From: Thermocrinis jamiesonii
Lineage (GTDB): Bacteria > Aquificota > Aquificia > Aquificales > Aquificaceae
Assembly (NCBI RefSeq): GCF_000702425.1
Contig: NZ_JNIE01000002.1
Location: forward strand, 186,001-250,000
DNA length: 64,000 nucleotides
Direction: 5' to 3'
A program made the position numbers and the translations under genes. Below are positions 27,586 through 36,896 of the stretch, one piece after another. The notes under the pieces are model-generated. The model ran no database searches and was not told the DNA's origin. It saw nothing but the letters and a program-made list of their open reading frames with translations. Each line of letters starts with the position of its first letter. The first letter of the stretch is position 1.

Positions 27586-28460
27586 GTTTTGGTTTTACAT
27601 CTTTTTGGATTAGGCGAACAGGGAGAACATTCAACATTTGGGACAAGGTATCCGCCTTTTAGTGGATAAAAGCCGTAGATGGGAGATGTAGAGGTGTATA
27701 TGGTTAAGGCTGGCACGCCTAAGGCATTGGCAATATGGACCGCAGAGGAATCGCAGGATACGACAAGCTTAGCTTTGGACAGAATAGCCATAAACTCCCG
27801 CAAAGAAGTTTTGCCTACCAAGTTTATTGCACTGTCCTCAAAGATCTTAGCCCTTTCCTCATCCCTTTTTGTGCCCACTACAACAACCTTTTTGCCAATG
27901 GCCCTTGAAAGTTCTACCCAATGGTCTATGAGCCATTCCTTTAGGGGAAAGTTGGAAAAAGGCGAAAAGACTACGTAATCCTCCGGAAGAAAAAACTTTT
28001 CTTTAACCCTTTTGACTTCTAACTTATCTACAAACAGCTTTGGATAAAGTTCATCCTTCTTTGGAACTATTCCAAGGGGTTTTAAAAGCTGTGCGTTTCT
28101 TTCTACTTCGTGCATTCCCCACCTGTGGGGAATTCGGTGGGTGTATAACATAGAGAACTCCGACTTATCAAACCCTATCCTTAAGGGTATGCCAGAAAAA
28201 TAAAGTATAAGGGCGGTGCGCATAGATCTGTGAATAGAAACTACCCCATCATAATGCCTTATTTGTTTGATTATCCTGAAAGATTCAAAAAGTCCTTTGT
28301 TGAAGGGAATGAGCTTTACACTGTAGCCCTTTAACAGTTCAGTTATAAAAGGTCTTCCTACAAAACCTATTTCTGAAAACTTTCCTTCAAGTATGCGAAG
28401 CAGGGAAGTGGCCAAAACCACATCCCCAAGGAAGGCAGTTTGCCAAATTAACAGCTTCAT
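27516..28460 (-). CDS. ADP-heptose:LPS heptosyltransferase-like (GT9)
   Basis: A 314-residue GT9 protein. It starts KLLIWQTAFLGDVVLATSLL, has the DGVVSIHRSMRTALI region and the C-terminal CDSSAVHIANALGVPALTIY loop that binds the nucleotide sugar. A C-terminal Cys cluster (ECSPCSPNPKRCKTKTYEC) resembles that of WaaF-type heptosyltransferases. Together with kdsD and waaA it points to LPS inner-core synthesis. Its end overlaps rodA by 70 bp on the opposite strand. Confidence 0.82.
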   Translation of the reverse strand: MKLLIWQTAFLGDVVLATSLLRILEGKFSEIGFVGRPFITELLKGYSVKLIPFNKGLFESFRIIKQIRHYDGVVSIHRSMRTALILYFSGIPLRIGFDKSEFSMLYTHRIPHRWGMHEVERNAQLLKPLGIVPKKDELYPKLFVDKLEVKRVKEKFFLPEDYVVFSPFSNFPLKEWLIDHWVELSRAIGKKVVVVGTKRDEERAKIFEDSAINLVGKTSLREFMAILSKAKLVVSCDSSAVHIANALGVPALTIYTSTSPIYGFYPLKGGYLVPNVECSPCSPNPKRCKTKTYECLRSVSVEKVFSLCQTLMTD

Positions 28461-28885
28461 TTAACATTAGAAATGCTTGCAATCTTCCACCTCTTTTCAT
28501 CCTTTATGGTTATAAACCAAAAGAGCTTTTCCACACCGTTTTTATCTATGACTTTAACCAACACCTCAACGTGTTTATCGTCTATCCTCTTAACATCTAT
28601 TATCTTTACCTTCTTTACATTCTCTCCCATGGAACTAAGGGCGCAAGCCAAAAGTTCTGAAGGTTTCATCTCGGTGATATGTATGGGTAGTTTTACATCT
28701 TGTACCAAAGCATCCCTAAAGGGTGGGTAAAGCAGTTTAACAGCCTCTTTACCCTCTCCTTCCCTTATGGCGGACATAAACTCCTTTACAGTATCTTTGG
28801 AAGCTTCCTCTGGACTTGTGTTACAGGCTCTAAAGGCAAAAAAGCTTGCCAACACCACCGCAAGTATTATGACGATCCTCCTCAT
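28457..28885 (-). CDS. secreted or lipid-anchored protein of unknown function
   Basis: A 142-residue protein with an N-terminal hydrophobic segment (IVIILAVVLASFFAFRAC) whose Cys could be a lipid attachment site, followed by a small alpha/beta domain. The pattern (TVKEFMSAIREGEGKEAVKLL, then WFITIKDEKRWKIASI) recalls DUF4878/NTF2-like lipoproteins. It overlaps both neighbours by 4 bp, so it sits in an operon with the GltD-like gene and the heptosyltransferase. Role unknown. Confidence 0.55.
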   Translation of the reverse strand: MRRIVIILAVVLASFFAFRACNTSPEEASKDTVKEFMSAIREGEGKEAVKLLYPPFRDALVQDVKLPIHITEMKPSELLACALSSMGENVKKVKIIDVKRIDDKHVEVLVKVIDKNGVEKLFWFITIKDEKRWKIASISNVK

Positions 28886-30303
28886 AGTGAAACCTCCGTA
28901 AGGTATTCGTGTATAGATTTTGCTGCCTTCTTGCCGTGGACTATAGCCCTTACTACAGTATCCCCTCCATTTACCACATCTCCCCCTGCAAAAAGACCTT
29001 TAATACTTGTTCTAAACTTTTCATCTACCTTAATCGTCCCCCAACGGGTCAGTTCTAAACCCTCTATGCCTTCGTAGGCTATGGGGTTTGCCTTTTGGCC
29101 TATGGCAAAGATCACAGAATCGCACTCAATGATGTGTTCTGAGTTGGGAACCGGTATAGGCTTTGGTCTCCCACTTTCGTCTGGTTCGCCAAGCTCCATC
29201 TTTATGCACTTAACACCTACCACCCTTCCTTTGCTGTCTCCTAATATTTCCACAGGTTGAGTGAGCCAATGTATGATGGCTCCTTCTTCGGCTATATGGT
29301 CCCATTCTTCATCCCTTGCAGAGGAGGTCTCCCTCGTTCTTCTGTATAGCACGTGAGTTTCCACTCCAAGCCTTAAGGCTGTTATGGCACAATCTACTGC
29401 GGTAAAACCTCCACCTATTATGGCAGTTCTCTTGCCAAGGTCTATTGGTGTGGAAGATTGGGGAAACTGGTTTGCCTTCAAAAGCCCTACCCTTGTGAGA
29501 ACTTCTATGGCAGAATATACTCCCTTTAGCGTATCTCCTTTAATTCCAAGACTACCTCTTCCTGCACCTACGCCCAAAAAGACCGCATCGTAGTTTTCAA
29601 GAAGTTCCCTAAGGCTTATGGTCCTTCCCACAACCCAACCAAAGAAAAAGCGCACACCAAGTTTTTCCAACCTCTTTATTTCCCATTCTATAACGCTTCT
29701 GTCAAGTCTTGCGGTTGGTATGCCGTAGGCCATTACACCTCCAGCCTTTGGAAGAGCTTCAAACACATCTAAGCTGTGTCCGAGTTTTGCAAGTTCATAG
29801 GCACAGCTTAAGCCCGCAGGCCCCGCTCCTACAACTGCTACTCTTTTTCCCGTTGGCTCTTTCTTTTCTTCCAAATCTAAGCCGGAGATTCGGACAAAGT
29901 CCCCCACAAACTTCTCTAAGGTTCCTATAGCTACTGCTAAGCCCTTGTTCTTTCTATTCCTTACCACATCGTAGTGCAGTATGCAAGAACCTTCACACTG
30001 TTTTTCCTGAGGACAAACTCTTCCGCATATAGAAGGAAACGGATTAGACTCTATGATCTTTTTGTAAGCATTCACCAAGTTTCCTTGAGCTATTTCTTTT
30101 ATAAACCCCGGTATGTCAATACCTGCGGGACAGGCCTTTATGCACCTTTGGTCCGCATCTTTGCAAAAAAGACACCTTTGCGCTTCGTCCAAGGCAAGGG
30201 ATACAGAATATCCCAAAGCATATTCTCTAAAAGTGCTTACTCTTTGCTTTGGTGGCAATAAAGCTTCTTGATTTCTGTCCTCGTAGCGTATTCTTGTAGG
30301 CAT
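28882..30303 (-). CDS. GltD-like NAD(P)H oxidoreductase (glutamate synthase small subunit family)
   Basis: A 473-residue flavoprotein. The N-terminal Fe-S domain shows CLFCKDADQRCIKACPAGIDIP and a second Cys set (CGRVCPQEKQCEGSC). Two Rossmann motifs follow: AVVGAGPAGLSCAYELAKLG for FAD and AIIGGGFTAVDCAITALRLG for NAD(P). It could be a stand-alone glutamate synthase subunit or an NfnB-like ferredoxin:NADP reductase subunit; no large subunit is next to it. Confidence 0.82.
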   Translation of the reverse strand: MPTRIRYEDRNQEALLPPKQRVSTFREYALGYSVSLALDEAQRCLFCKDADQRCIKACPAGIDIPGFIKEIAQGNLVNAYKKIIESNPFPSICGRVCPQEKQCEGSCILHYDVVRNRKNKGLAVAIGTLEKFVGDFVRISGLDLEEKKEPTGKRVAVVGAGPAGLSCAYELAKLGHSLDVFEALPKAGGVMAYGIPTARLDRSVIEWEIKRLEKLGVRFFFGWVVGRTISLRELLENYDAVFLGVGAGRGSLGIKGDTLKGVYSAIEVLTRVGLLKANQFPQSSTPIDLGKRTAIIGGGFTAVDCAITALRLGVETHVLYRRTRETSSARDEEWDHIAEEGAIIHWLTQPVEILGDSKGRVVGVKCIKMELGEPDESGRPKPIPVPNSEHIIECDSVIFAIGQKANPIAYEGIEGLELTRWGTIKVDEKFRTSIKGLFAGGDVVNGGDTVVRAIVHGKKAAKSIHEYLTEVSL

Positions 30304-30323
30304 TATTATAATTTTATCACGCT

Positions 30324-31106
30324 ATGCGAATAGGCATAATTGGCTTTGGAAATATGGGTAGTGCCTTGGGGGAAGGGTTAAGCAGAGTTTGGGAAGTTAT
30401 AGCCTTTGATGTGGATCATTCTAAGTCAGAAAAGGCATTAAAGCTTGGTATTGGCTGGGCAAACAGCTTGGACTTTTTGGTAGAAAATTCCCAATTTATT
30501 CTCCTGGCGGTAAAACCAAAGGACGCAAAGGAAGTCTTAGAAAGTCTAAAAGGTAAGCTAAAGGGCAATAAGGTGCTGATAAGCATTGTAGCTGGACTTT
30601 CTCTCAAAAGGATTGAAGAAATTTTGGGAGAGGAGAAGATAATAAGGTGTATGCCAAACCTTGCGGTGGCGGTTGGGAAGGGTGCGATAGCTTACGTTTG
30701 TAATGAGTTGGTTAGCGATCAAGAGGAAAAACAATTTTGTGAAGGCTTTTCTCAGTGTGGAAACTTGTATAAGATAGATGAAGGTTTAATGGATGCCTTC
30801 ACGTCCCTCGCAGGTTCTGGTCCTGCCTTTGTGATGAAGTTTATATCCGCACTTTGCCTTGCGGGTGTTAGGGAAGGTTTTAACTACAATCAGGCAAAGG
30901 ACATGGTTTTGGATACCATAGAGGGCACCATTTATATGCTTAAAACTTTTGGAGGACATCCAGAAGAATGGATAAGCAAAGTAGCCTCTCCTTCGGGAAC
31001 CACCATAGAAGGTTTGAAGGTTTTGGAAGAGAGTGGATTTTCTGGTATATTGATGGAATGCATACGAAAAAGCACCCAACGCTCAAAGGAGCTTGGACAG
31101 TCATAA
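30324..31106 (+). CDS. proC: pyrroline-5-carboxylate reductase
   Basis: A 260-residue ProC, the last step of proline synthesis. NAD(P) motif IGIIGFGNMGSALGEGL at the start; the family signature near the C-terminus reads SPSGTTIEGLKVLEESGF. The length is normal. It diverges from the GltD-like gene across a 20-bp gap, and its end overlaps the pgeF start by 49 bp. Confidence 0.94.
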   Translation: MRIGIIGFGNMGSALGEGLSRVWEVIAFDVDHSKSEKALKLGIGWANSLDFLVENSQFILLAVKPKDAKEVLESLKGKLKGNKVLISIVAGLSLKRIEEILGEEKIIRCMPNLAVAVGKGAIAYVCNELVSDQEEKQFCEGFSQCGNLYKIDEGLMDAFTSLAGSGPAFVMKFISALCLAGVREGFNYNQAKDMVLDTIEGTIYMLKTFGGHPEEWISKVASPSGTTIEGLKVLEESGFSGILMECIRKSTQRSKELGQS

Positions 31107-31663
31107 AATACCAAAACGCCTTGGCAGGACTTAAACTCTATGAACCAGAAGACAGAGTTTTTACACTTAGGCAAATACATTCAGATAGGATAGTTTATTT
31201 AGAGGAAGAGTGGCATTTAGAAGGAGACGCTATAATTACGACCAGAAAAAACTTTCCCATAGGTGTAAGAACCGCAGACTGCGTGCCTATGGCCTTCTTA
31301 GGTAAAGAAGCTGTGGGAGTGGTACATGCAGGCTGGAGGGGTATAAAGGCTAACATAGTGGAGAAGTTTTTGGAGAGGTTTCTGAAAATAGAAGAGGATC
31401 CGTTGGTTTTTGTAGGTCCCTCAGCAAAAGCATGCTGTTATGAAGTGGGTCAGGAGTTTAGGCATGGCTTTATTTTCCTTCACCACAAAAATGGCAGGCT
31501 CTTTTTGGACACTCAGCTGGAAGTTTTGCATAGAATAAAAAGCTTTGGAGTAAAAAGAATAATCACCTATAATCAATGTACCATATGCAGTGAAAAGTTT
31601 CCTTCCTATAGAAGGGACAAAACATCCCAAAGGATGTTAGTTTTTGCCTTGCTTGAGGCATGA
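31058..31663 (+). CDS. pgeF: PgeF/YfiH-type laccase-domain protein
   Basis: A 201-residue Cu-oxidase_4 (YfiH) protein. Zinc ligand regions are RTADCVPMAFLG, VVHAGWRGIK and the C-terminal Cys cluster. Family members act as peptidoglycan editing factors or purine nucleoside phosphorylases in the cytosol. ATG 31058 gives the family N-terminus; the longer frame from 30968 would lie deep in proC. Its stop overlaps the birA start (ATGA). Confidence 0.85.
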   Translation: MHTKKHPTLKGAWTVIKYQNALAGLKLYEPEDRVFTLRQIHSDRIVYLEEEWHLEGDAIITTRKNFPIGVRTADCVPMAFLGKEAVGVVHAGWRGIKANIVEKFLERFLKIEEDPLVFVGPSAKACCYEVGQEFRHGFIFLHHKNGRLFLDTQLEVLHRIKSFGVKRIITYNQCTICSEKFPSYRRDKTSQRMLVFALLEA

Positions 31664-32358
31664 GAATAGGTGAATTTATGCTGTGGTTTGATGAGGTATC
31701 TTCAACGCAGGACATTTTGAAAGGGGGAAGATTTCCTTATGGAACGGTTGTGGTAGCAAACAGGCAAAGCAAGGGTAGGGGTAGGTTTGGAAGGGTTTGG
31801 CATTCTCAGGAGGGCGGGCTTTACCTTAGCTTTTTGTTAAATGCTAAGGAGTTTAATGAGATCCCTCCTTTTCCTTTGGTTGTTGGTTATTCCGTATTAC
31901 TGATGCTTGAAAAGGAGGGCTTTAGTCCAATGCTTAAGTGGGTAAATGATGTTTATATAAAGGGGAAGAAGGTGTGTGGTGTGCTGGTAGAAAGGTCTAA
32001 GGATAAGCTTGTTGTTGGAGTGGGGATAAACCTAAACCAAAAGGAGCTTCCAGCCCATCTAAACGCAACTTCCCTTTACATGCTAAGTGCCAAAACCTTT
32101 GACAAAAGGGTTTTTATGTTAAACCTTCTAAACATCTTCAACCAGATTTTGGACGAATACGTAAGGTCTGGCTTCAAAAGTTTTAAAGATCGCATAAAGA
32201 AAAAGCTGTTGTTTCTTGGGCAAGAGGTGGTAGTTCAATCTGATACAGCCATAGCGGGTATATTTGAGGACATAGATTGGGATGGGGGCTTACTGCTTAG
32301 GACCTCTGACGGCATAGTTAAATTTACAGCCGGAGAGGTAAGTTTAAGAAGCTTATAG
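31660..32358 (+). CDS. birA: biotin-[acetyl-CoA carboxylase] ligase
   Basis: A 232-residue biotin ligase without the N-terminal DNA-binding domain, so it is an enzyme and not a repressor. Signatures are NRQSKGRGRFGRVW, GGLYLSFLL, KWVNDVYIKGKKVCGVLVE and VGVGINLN. It charges the biotin carrier protein, in line with accA at 1492. The last 6 bp overlap the convergent flgL stop. Confidence 0.94.
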   Translation: MRIGEFMLWFDEVSSTQDILKGGRFPYGTVVVANRQSKGRGRFGRVWHSQEGGLYLSFLLNAKEFNEIPPFPLVVGYSVLLMLEKEGFSPMLKWVNDVYIKGKKVCGVLVERSKDKLVVGVGINLNQKELPAHLNATSLYMLSAKTFDKRVFMLNLLNIFNQILDEYVRSGFKSFKDRIKKKLLFLGQEVVVQSDTAIAGIFEDIDWDGGLLLRTSDGIVKFTAGEVSLRSL

Positions 32359-33522
32359 ATACCTTAAGATCGTCAGATCCTTTTGGTCTGCCACGATACG
32401 CATAAGAGCTTCGTATGCTATTCTGTATCTTGTGTATTCCATTATGCTTTCTGGTATATCTGCATCCTCAAGATCGGATTTTTGCTTTTTAAGGACCAAA
32501 TCAAGGTTTTCCTGAGTGGATTGTAAGTTTTTTACAACATTCAGAACAGACCCTACCTCTGATCTTCTCATTGCAACAATATCGTAGCTTCTGTTTATAG
32601 AAAAAAGATCAAACTCATCGGGATATATGCCATTTTCAAGCTTATCCCTGACACGTTTTATCGCCTGTAAGATGTTAGGATTATCAAAACCTGTGGAAAA
32701 GTTGCCGGTTATACTAATAAACTCCATGTCTGCGCTTAAGTCTTTTGTTGATAAAGCCAAAGAGTATGTCCCATCTGGGTTTGTTGATACAAAAGCTAAA
32801 ACTTTATCCCCTAAGGTGGAGTTTATGTAGTTTGCTAACTGCTCAATATTCTGAGGCTCTCCAGCTCCTCCATAGTTTATGGTATAGGTGTTTGTTCCAA
32901 TCTGTATGGTTATGCTTCCAGCAGAAGAGAAGCTATCCGTAGGTGAGTTAAAGGTTGCTCGTGATACATAAAGGTTAGTTTTAAACACTCTTCCTCCTTC
33001 AAGGAATACAGAGACCTTTGAGTTTTCAGAGATCCACACTTCAAAATCCTCAGGGCCTGCCTCATAACTCAATGTATTTTCATTGAATGGTTTAACAGTT
33101 AGAGAATTTCCACCAAAGATGTAGTTTTGACCTAATCTTTCATTAACTCTGTCCAGGAGCTGTCTTATAGATTGATTAAAGCCCTCAGCCATTGCGATGA
33201 GTTGTTCTGAAGAGACGGTGGCACTGTTTTTTGTTCTTAGCAAGTCTGCATATAGCTTTTTTATCGTATCTTCAATCTTGCCTAAGGTAAAGTCTACGTA
33301 GGTGAGGTTTGTGTCTGCAAAGAGCCTGTTTTGGGAGTGCTGAGACAGTTGAGCTATTTCCTTCTTTAATTCAATAACGTTGTAAGTAATACTTGGTTCC
33401 TCTGAAATAGCTCTTACCCTTCTTCCGGTAGCAATATCTAAGGTTTTTTCTGACAGTGCTTTCTTTATTCTTGCGTCTTGATCTTGAAAGATTGAAAATA
33501 GCAAGTTATCCGGCAACTTCAT
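32353..33522 (-). CDS. flgL: flagellar hook-associated protein 3
   Basis: A 389-residue flagellin-related junction protein. The N-terminal coiled-coil region (ITYNVIELKKEIAQLSQHSQN) and the C-terminal helix (LVLKKQKSDLEDADIPESI) match the D0/D1 domains of FlgL, and the middle is variable. It connects hook and filament. It follows flgK by 11 bp, the standard flgK-flgL order. Confidence 0.85.
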   Translation of the reverse strand: MKLPDNLLFSIFQDQDARIKKALSEKTLDIATGRRVRAISEEPSITYNVIELKKEIAQLSQHSQNRLFADTNLTYVDFTLGKIEDTIKKLYADLLRTKNSATVSSEQLIAMAEGFNQSIRQLLDRVNERLGQNYIFGGNSLTVKPFNENTLSYEAGPEDFEVWISENSKVSVFLEGGRVFKTNLYVSRATFNSPTDSFSSAGSITIQIGTNTYTINYGGAGEPQNIEQLANYINSTLGDKVLAFVSTNPDGTYSLALSTKDLSADMEFISITGNFSTGFDNPNILQAIKRVRDKLENGIYPDEFDLFSINRSYDIVAMRRSEVGSVLNVVKNLQSTQENLDLVLKKQKSDLEDADIPESIMEYTRYRIAYEALMRIVADQKDLTILRYL

Positions 33523-33533
33523 AGCCCATCACC

Positions 33534-35084
33534 TCAAACCATATTTAAAGTGGTTTGCAAAAGCTCATCCAAAGCGCTTACCACCTTTGCCAAAGCTTGA
33601 TAGCTTTTTTGAAGCTGAAAGATCTCCATAAACTCTTTGTCTATGGAAACTCCTTGAAGCTCTTGCAGTTTTGCCTCTATGGAATTTAGCACCGCACTTT
33701 CTATATCACTTTGCCTTTTATATTCGTTCAAATTTGTGGCTATAGAGTTTGTGAGGCCTTGGTATATGTCCTTAGAGTGGTCCCACCAAGACCTTGAAAA
33801 ATCGTTAAATTCGTCCGCCTTTGAGTAATCCAAGTTGGAAAGGTATAAATATAGATTAGAATTCACACTAATATCTCCTATCCCCACACCCTGAAAAACC
33901 CTTGTTCCAACCATCCCTTGGCTATCCTCTATGATGTAAGATGGGTCTGAGGAAATTATCTGTAAAGTGTAAGTTCCGTCTGGGTTGGTTATAACATTGG
34001 CGCTAAAGCCCGCACCGGAAGCATTTATAGCATTAGCCAAATCTGTTAATGTATCTGTAGAGTTGTAGTTTATCACCACTGTAGAACTTCCCTGCAATGT
34101 TAGGCTACCGGACACTCCAAGTAAGTCCGTAGGGTTGGCGTAGTTCAAGGTCCAGTAATATTCAGTTGTTCCAGTCCTAACGGGAACTTTTACTTCGCTT
34201 ATGAGCTTTTTTGCAAGCTGGTCAAGCCTATTTTGATAGTCCTGTAGATCAGCGTAAGAGTCCAAAAGACCCTTTATCCTTCCTCCCGATATATCGTTGG
34301 ATATATTAATCTGCGTGCCATCCTTTGAATTCCAAAATACCCATTTGTTAGCTCCATCGTAAGAAAGTTCCCAGCTAAACTTGTCCTCAACCAAAACAAA
34401 ACCTTTTGATGTTTCTACCCTTATCCTTCCTATATCATCTTCTTGGGCTCTGATGTTGATATACTCCGAAAGCTCCCTCAAAAGTCTGTCCCTTTCGTCC
34501 AGTATGTTCTTGTAGTCCTGACCCCTTGAGTAGGTTTGGGCATAGAGCGTTAATATTTCCTGGTTTAGTTTGGCGAGTTTTTTGGTTATTGTATTTACCT
34601 TGTCTATGTATTGGCGCATGCTGTAGTCTATGGAATTGGAAACGCTGTCTAAGTTTCTCTTTCTGTCCTTCAAGTAGCTAACCAAAGATCCAGCGGAATT
34701 AACCAACTTGGACCTTGCTCCTTCATTGGTTGGATCTTTCATAAGATCTTGGTAACTGCTAAAAAACCCGTTTATGTATTCCAGACCTCCCAAGCCCTGC
34801 GTAAATTCTTGGAAAAGATCCTCCACTCTGCTGTTATTTTTTATCTTCTCATCAAGGGATGAAACCAAGGAAAGTTGGGCATTTCTTTGTCCAACAAAGT
34901 GAAAACTTCTGACCCTTTCAATAGTTTCTAAGGCTATGCCATATGGAGCAAAGCTCTTGATTACTGGGTCCTCCTGTGCGTAGTCTGGATTGTTGGCATT
35001 AAGAATGTTTCTGTTTCTTATATCAATGGACTTTCTGAATATTTCCAAACTCTGAAAGATCACGCCAAAGCTTGCTCCAAACAT
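33534..35084 (-). CDS. flgK: flagellar hook-associated protein 1
   Basis: A 516-residue HAP1. The N-terminus (IFRKSIDIRNRNILNANNPDYA) is the flagellar rod-motif variant, and the C-terminus (SIDKEFMEIFQLQKSYQAL then SALDELLQTTLNM) is the classic axial-protein end. It pairs with FlgL at the hook-filament junction. No other flagellar genes occur in the window. Confidence 0.88.
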   Translation of the reverse strand: MFGASFGVIFQSLEIFRKSIDIRNRNILNANNPDYAQEDPVIKSFAPYGIALETIERVRSFHFVGQRNAQLSLVSSLDEKIKNNSRVEDLFQEFTQGLGGLEYINGFFSSYQDLMKDPTNEGARSKLVNSAGSLVSYLKDRKRNLDSVSNSIDYSMRQYIDKVNTITKKLAKLNQEILTLYAQTYSRGQDYKNILDERDRLLRELSEYINIRAQEDDIGRIRVETSKGFVLVEDKFSWELSYDGANKWVFWNSKDGTQINISNDISGGRIKGLLDSYADLQDYQNRLDQLAKKLISEVKVPVRTGTTEYYWTLNYANPTDLLGVSGSLTLQGSSTVVINYNSTDTLTDLANAINASGAGFSANVITNPDGTYTLQIISSDPSYIIEDSQGMVGTRVFQGVGIGDISVNSNLYLYLSNLDYSKADEFNDFSRSWWDHSKDIYQGLTNSIATNLNEYKRQSDIESAVLNSIEAKLQELQGVSIDKEFMEIFQLQKSYQALAKVVSALDELLQTTLNMV

Positions 35085-35130
35085 AAGCCACCCCTTACTT
35101 ATATTAGATTTCGTCCTCTACCTAAAAAAT

Positions 35131-35760
35131 TTAACCCCACAGACCCTCCCATAGCTTTTCTAATTTTCTGTCCTTCGTTATAAGCTTTACGTAGTTTATC
35201 ACGTACTTTCCCAAGATGTCCAACTCCACATTAACAAGGTCTCCAACTTTTCTGTGTTTTAAGTTCGTTTTTTCATAAGTGTGGGGTATTATGTTTATAC
35301 TCACCGCATCTTGCTCTACGTAGTTTATCGTCAGACTTATACCGTCTATTCCTATGGAGCCTTTCTCTACTACATACTCTCTGTAGTCTTCTGGTATTTG
35401 TATTTTCAATTCCCAGTGGGAACCCCTTTGGGAAAAGACTAAGACTTTTGAGGTAAAATCCACGTGTCCCTGAAGAAAGTGTCCCCCTATTCTGTCTCCT
35501 ACCCTTAGAGCTCTTTCAAGATTTACTGGATCTCCCTTTTTTAAAAGCTTTAGATTGCTCCTGCTTAGTGTTTCTTGGGATAGGTCAAAGCTCAGAGTGT
35601 CATTCTGTATATCTACCACTGTCAGGCAAACCCCATTAACCGCTATGCTGTCACCGATCTTTACATCTTTTAGTGTGCTTTTAACGGTTAGCTTGGCACC
35701 GCCCGAAAGAAGCTTTAGCTCTTCCACTCTTCCCACTTCTTCCACCAAACCAGAGAACAT
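35131..35760 (-). CDS. ribE: riboflavin synthase alpha subunit
   Basis: A 209-residue protein made of two homologous lumazine-binding barrels (about 1-90 and 95-190). The N-terminus [15 protein letters not shown] and the internal GHFLQGHVD motif are diagnostic. It dismutates two lumazines to riboflavin. Its ATG shares a base with the pyrK stop (TAATG), so it is translationally coupled. Confidence 0.95.
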   Translation of the reverse strand: MFSGLVEEVGRVEELKLLSGGAKLTVKSTLKDVKIGDSIAVNGVCLTVVDIQNDTLSFDLSQETLSRSNLKLLKKGDPVNLERALRVGDRIGGHFLQGHVDFTSKVLVFSQRGSHWELKIQIPEDYREYVVEKGSIGIDGISLTINYVEQDAVSINIIPHTYEKTNLKHRKVGDLVNVELDILGKYVINYVKLITKDRKLEKLWEGLWG

Positions 35761-36506
35761 TAAAGCACCACCTCCTCTGCGTCAAAGACTGGACCATCAA
35801 AGCAAACCCTCAAAAACTCACCGTTTTTTGACCTGACCACACAACCAAGACATACTCCCCAACCGCAAGCCATTGGCGCTTCCAAAGATAGATAAACCTT
35901 CCTACCCTCTGACATACGCTGAAGAGCTCTAAGCATACCAATTGGACCACACGCATGCACTATCCAGTCTTTATCAAAGTCTTTTAGAGCATCCAAAACA
36001 GAGCCCTTTTCCCCTTCACTACCATCGTCCGTAAAGATCCTATAACTCAAACCACCCTCTTTGAGCCATCCCTTCATAGAAAGTCCTTCGGAACTTTTTG
36101 CTCCGTAGCATACAAAGACCTCTTTTCCCAGATTTTTTAACTCTTTTGCCAAGAGAGAAAGTCCAGAAAGACCTATTCCGCCACCTAAGAGAAGATGCTT
36201 TTGCCCTTCTATTGGAAAAAGCCTTTTTCCCAATGGTCCTAGAACTCTGATGCTGTCACCCTCCCTTAGCTTGCTCATAAGGGCTGTGCCTTTGCCTACC
36301 ACGTCGTAGTATATGCTTATGCTGTCTTCTTTCTTGTCTGCTACCGCAAAAGCTCTTCTTGAAAGCGGATCTAAACCATCCCAAGCTTTTACCATCAAAA
36401 AGTGTCCAGGTTTTATAGCTGTTGTGTTGGGAAACTCCAACTCCATCAGATAGGTGTGGGACCCAACCCTTTGATTTTTTATAACTTTGCAAACTAATTC
36501 CTTCAT
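35760..36506 (-). CDS. pyrK: dihydroorotate dehydrogenase electron transfer subunit
   Basis: A 248-residue ferredoxin reductase-like protein. An FAD domain ([12 protein letters not shown]) and an NAD domain ([13 protein letters not shown]) are followed by a 2Fe-2S site with Cys in [13 protein letters not shown] and RVCFDGP (Cx4Cx2Cx11C). It links PyrD to NAD+. Its partner pyrD is not in the window. Confidence 0.88.
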   Translation of the reverse strand: MKELVCKVIKNQRVGSHTYLMELEFPNTTAIKPGHFLMVKAWDGLDPLSRRAFAVADKKEDSISIYYDVVGKGTALMSKLREGDSIRVLGPLGKRLFPIEGQKHLLLGGGIGLSGLSLLAKELKNLGKEVFVCYGAKSSEGLSMKGWLKEGGLSYRIFTDDGSEGEKGSVLDALKDFDKDWIVHACGPIGMLRALQRMSEGRKVYLSLEAPMACGWGVCLGCVVRSKNGEFLRVCFDGPVFDAEEVVL

Positions 36507-36523
36507 ATTAGAGAGCTAACCTA

Positions 36524-36850
36524 TTAGCTAATTTTAGAGCCTTCTTTTATGTCCTTTTCTGGGATCAGAACGGACAGAGTCTCTCCGTCTGAGGCAGCCA
36601 AGAGCATACCCTGAGATTCTACGCCAAATATCTTTCTTGGTCTTAAGTTAGCAAGCACTACTATTTTCTTTCCCACCAGATCCTCAGGAGAGTAGTGTTT
36701 GGCTATACCAGCCATTAAAGTTCTTTCTTCGTTTCCAAGGGACACTCTGAGTTTGATGAGTTTTTCAGAACCTTCCACCCTTTCTGCAGATAGAACCTTT
36801 GCGACCCTTATGTCTAGCTTGATAAAGTCTTCTAAACTAATTAATTCCAT
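36524..36850 (-). CDS. stand-alone tRNA-binding protein (MetRS beta subunit, Trbp111-like)
   Basis: A 108-residue OB-fold protein: DFIKLDIRVAKVLSAERVEGS, LMAGIAKHYSPEDLVGKK and RKIFGVESQGMLLAA are the EMAP-II/MetRS C-terminal domain. In Aquifex this domain is a separate gene (Trbp111, MetRS beta). Here metG (48195-49667) also ends without it, so the same split holds. I start at ATG 36850; the frame open to 36865 would need TTG. Confidence 0.88.
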   Translation of the reverse strand: MELISLEDFIKLDIRVAKVLSAERVEGSEKLIKLRVSLGNEERTLMAGIAKHYSPEDLVGKKIVVLANLRPRKIFGVESQGMLLAASDGETLSVLIPEKDIKEGSKIS

Positions 36851-36896
36851 AGCATAGTTCTCCAAACACTGTGCATTAAATTATAACTTAGTTCTT

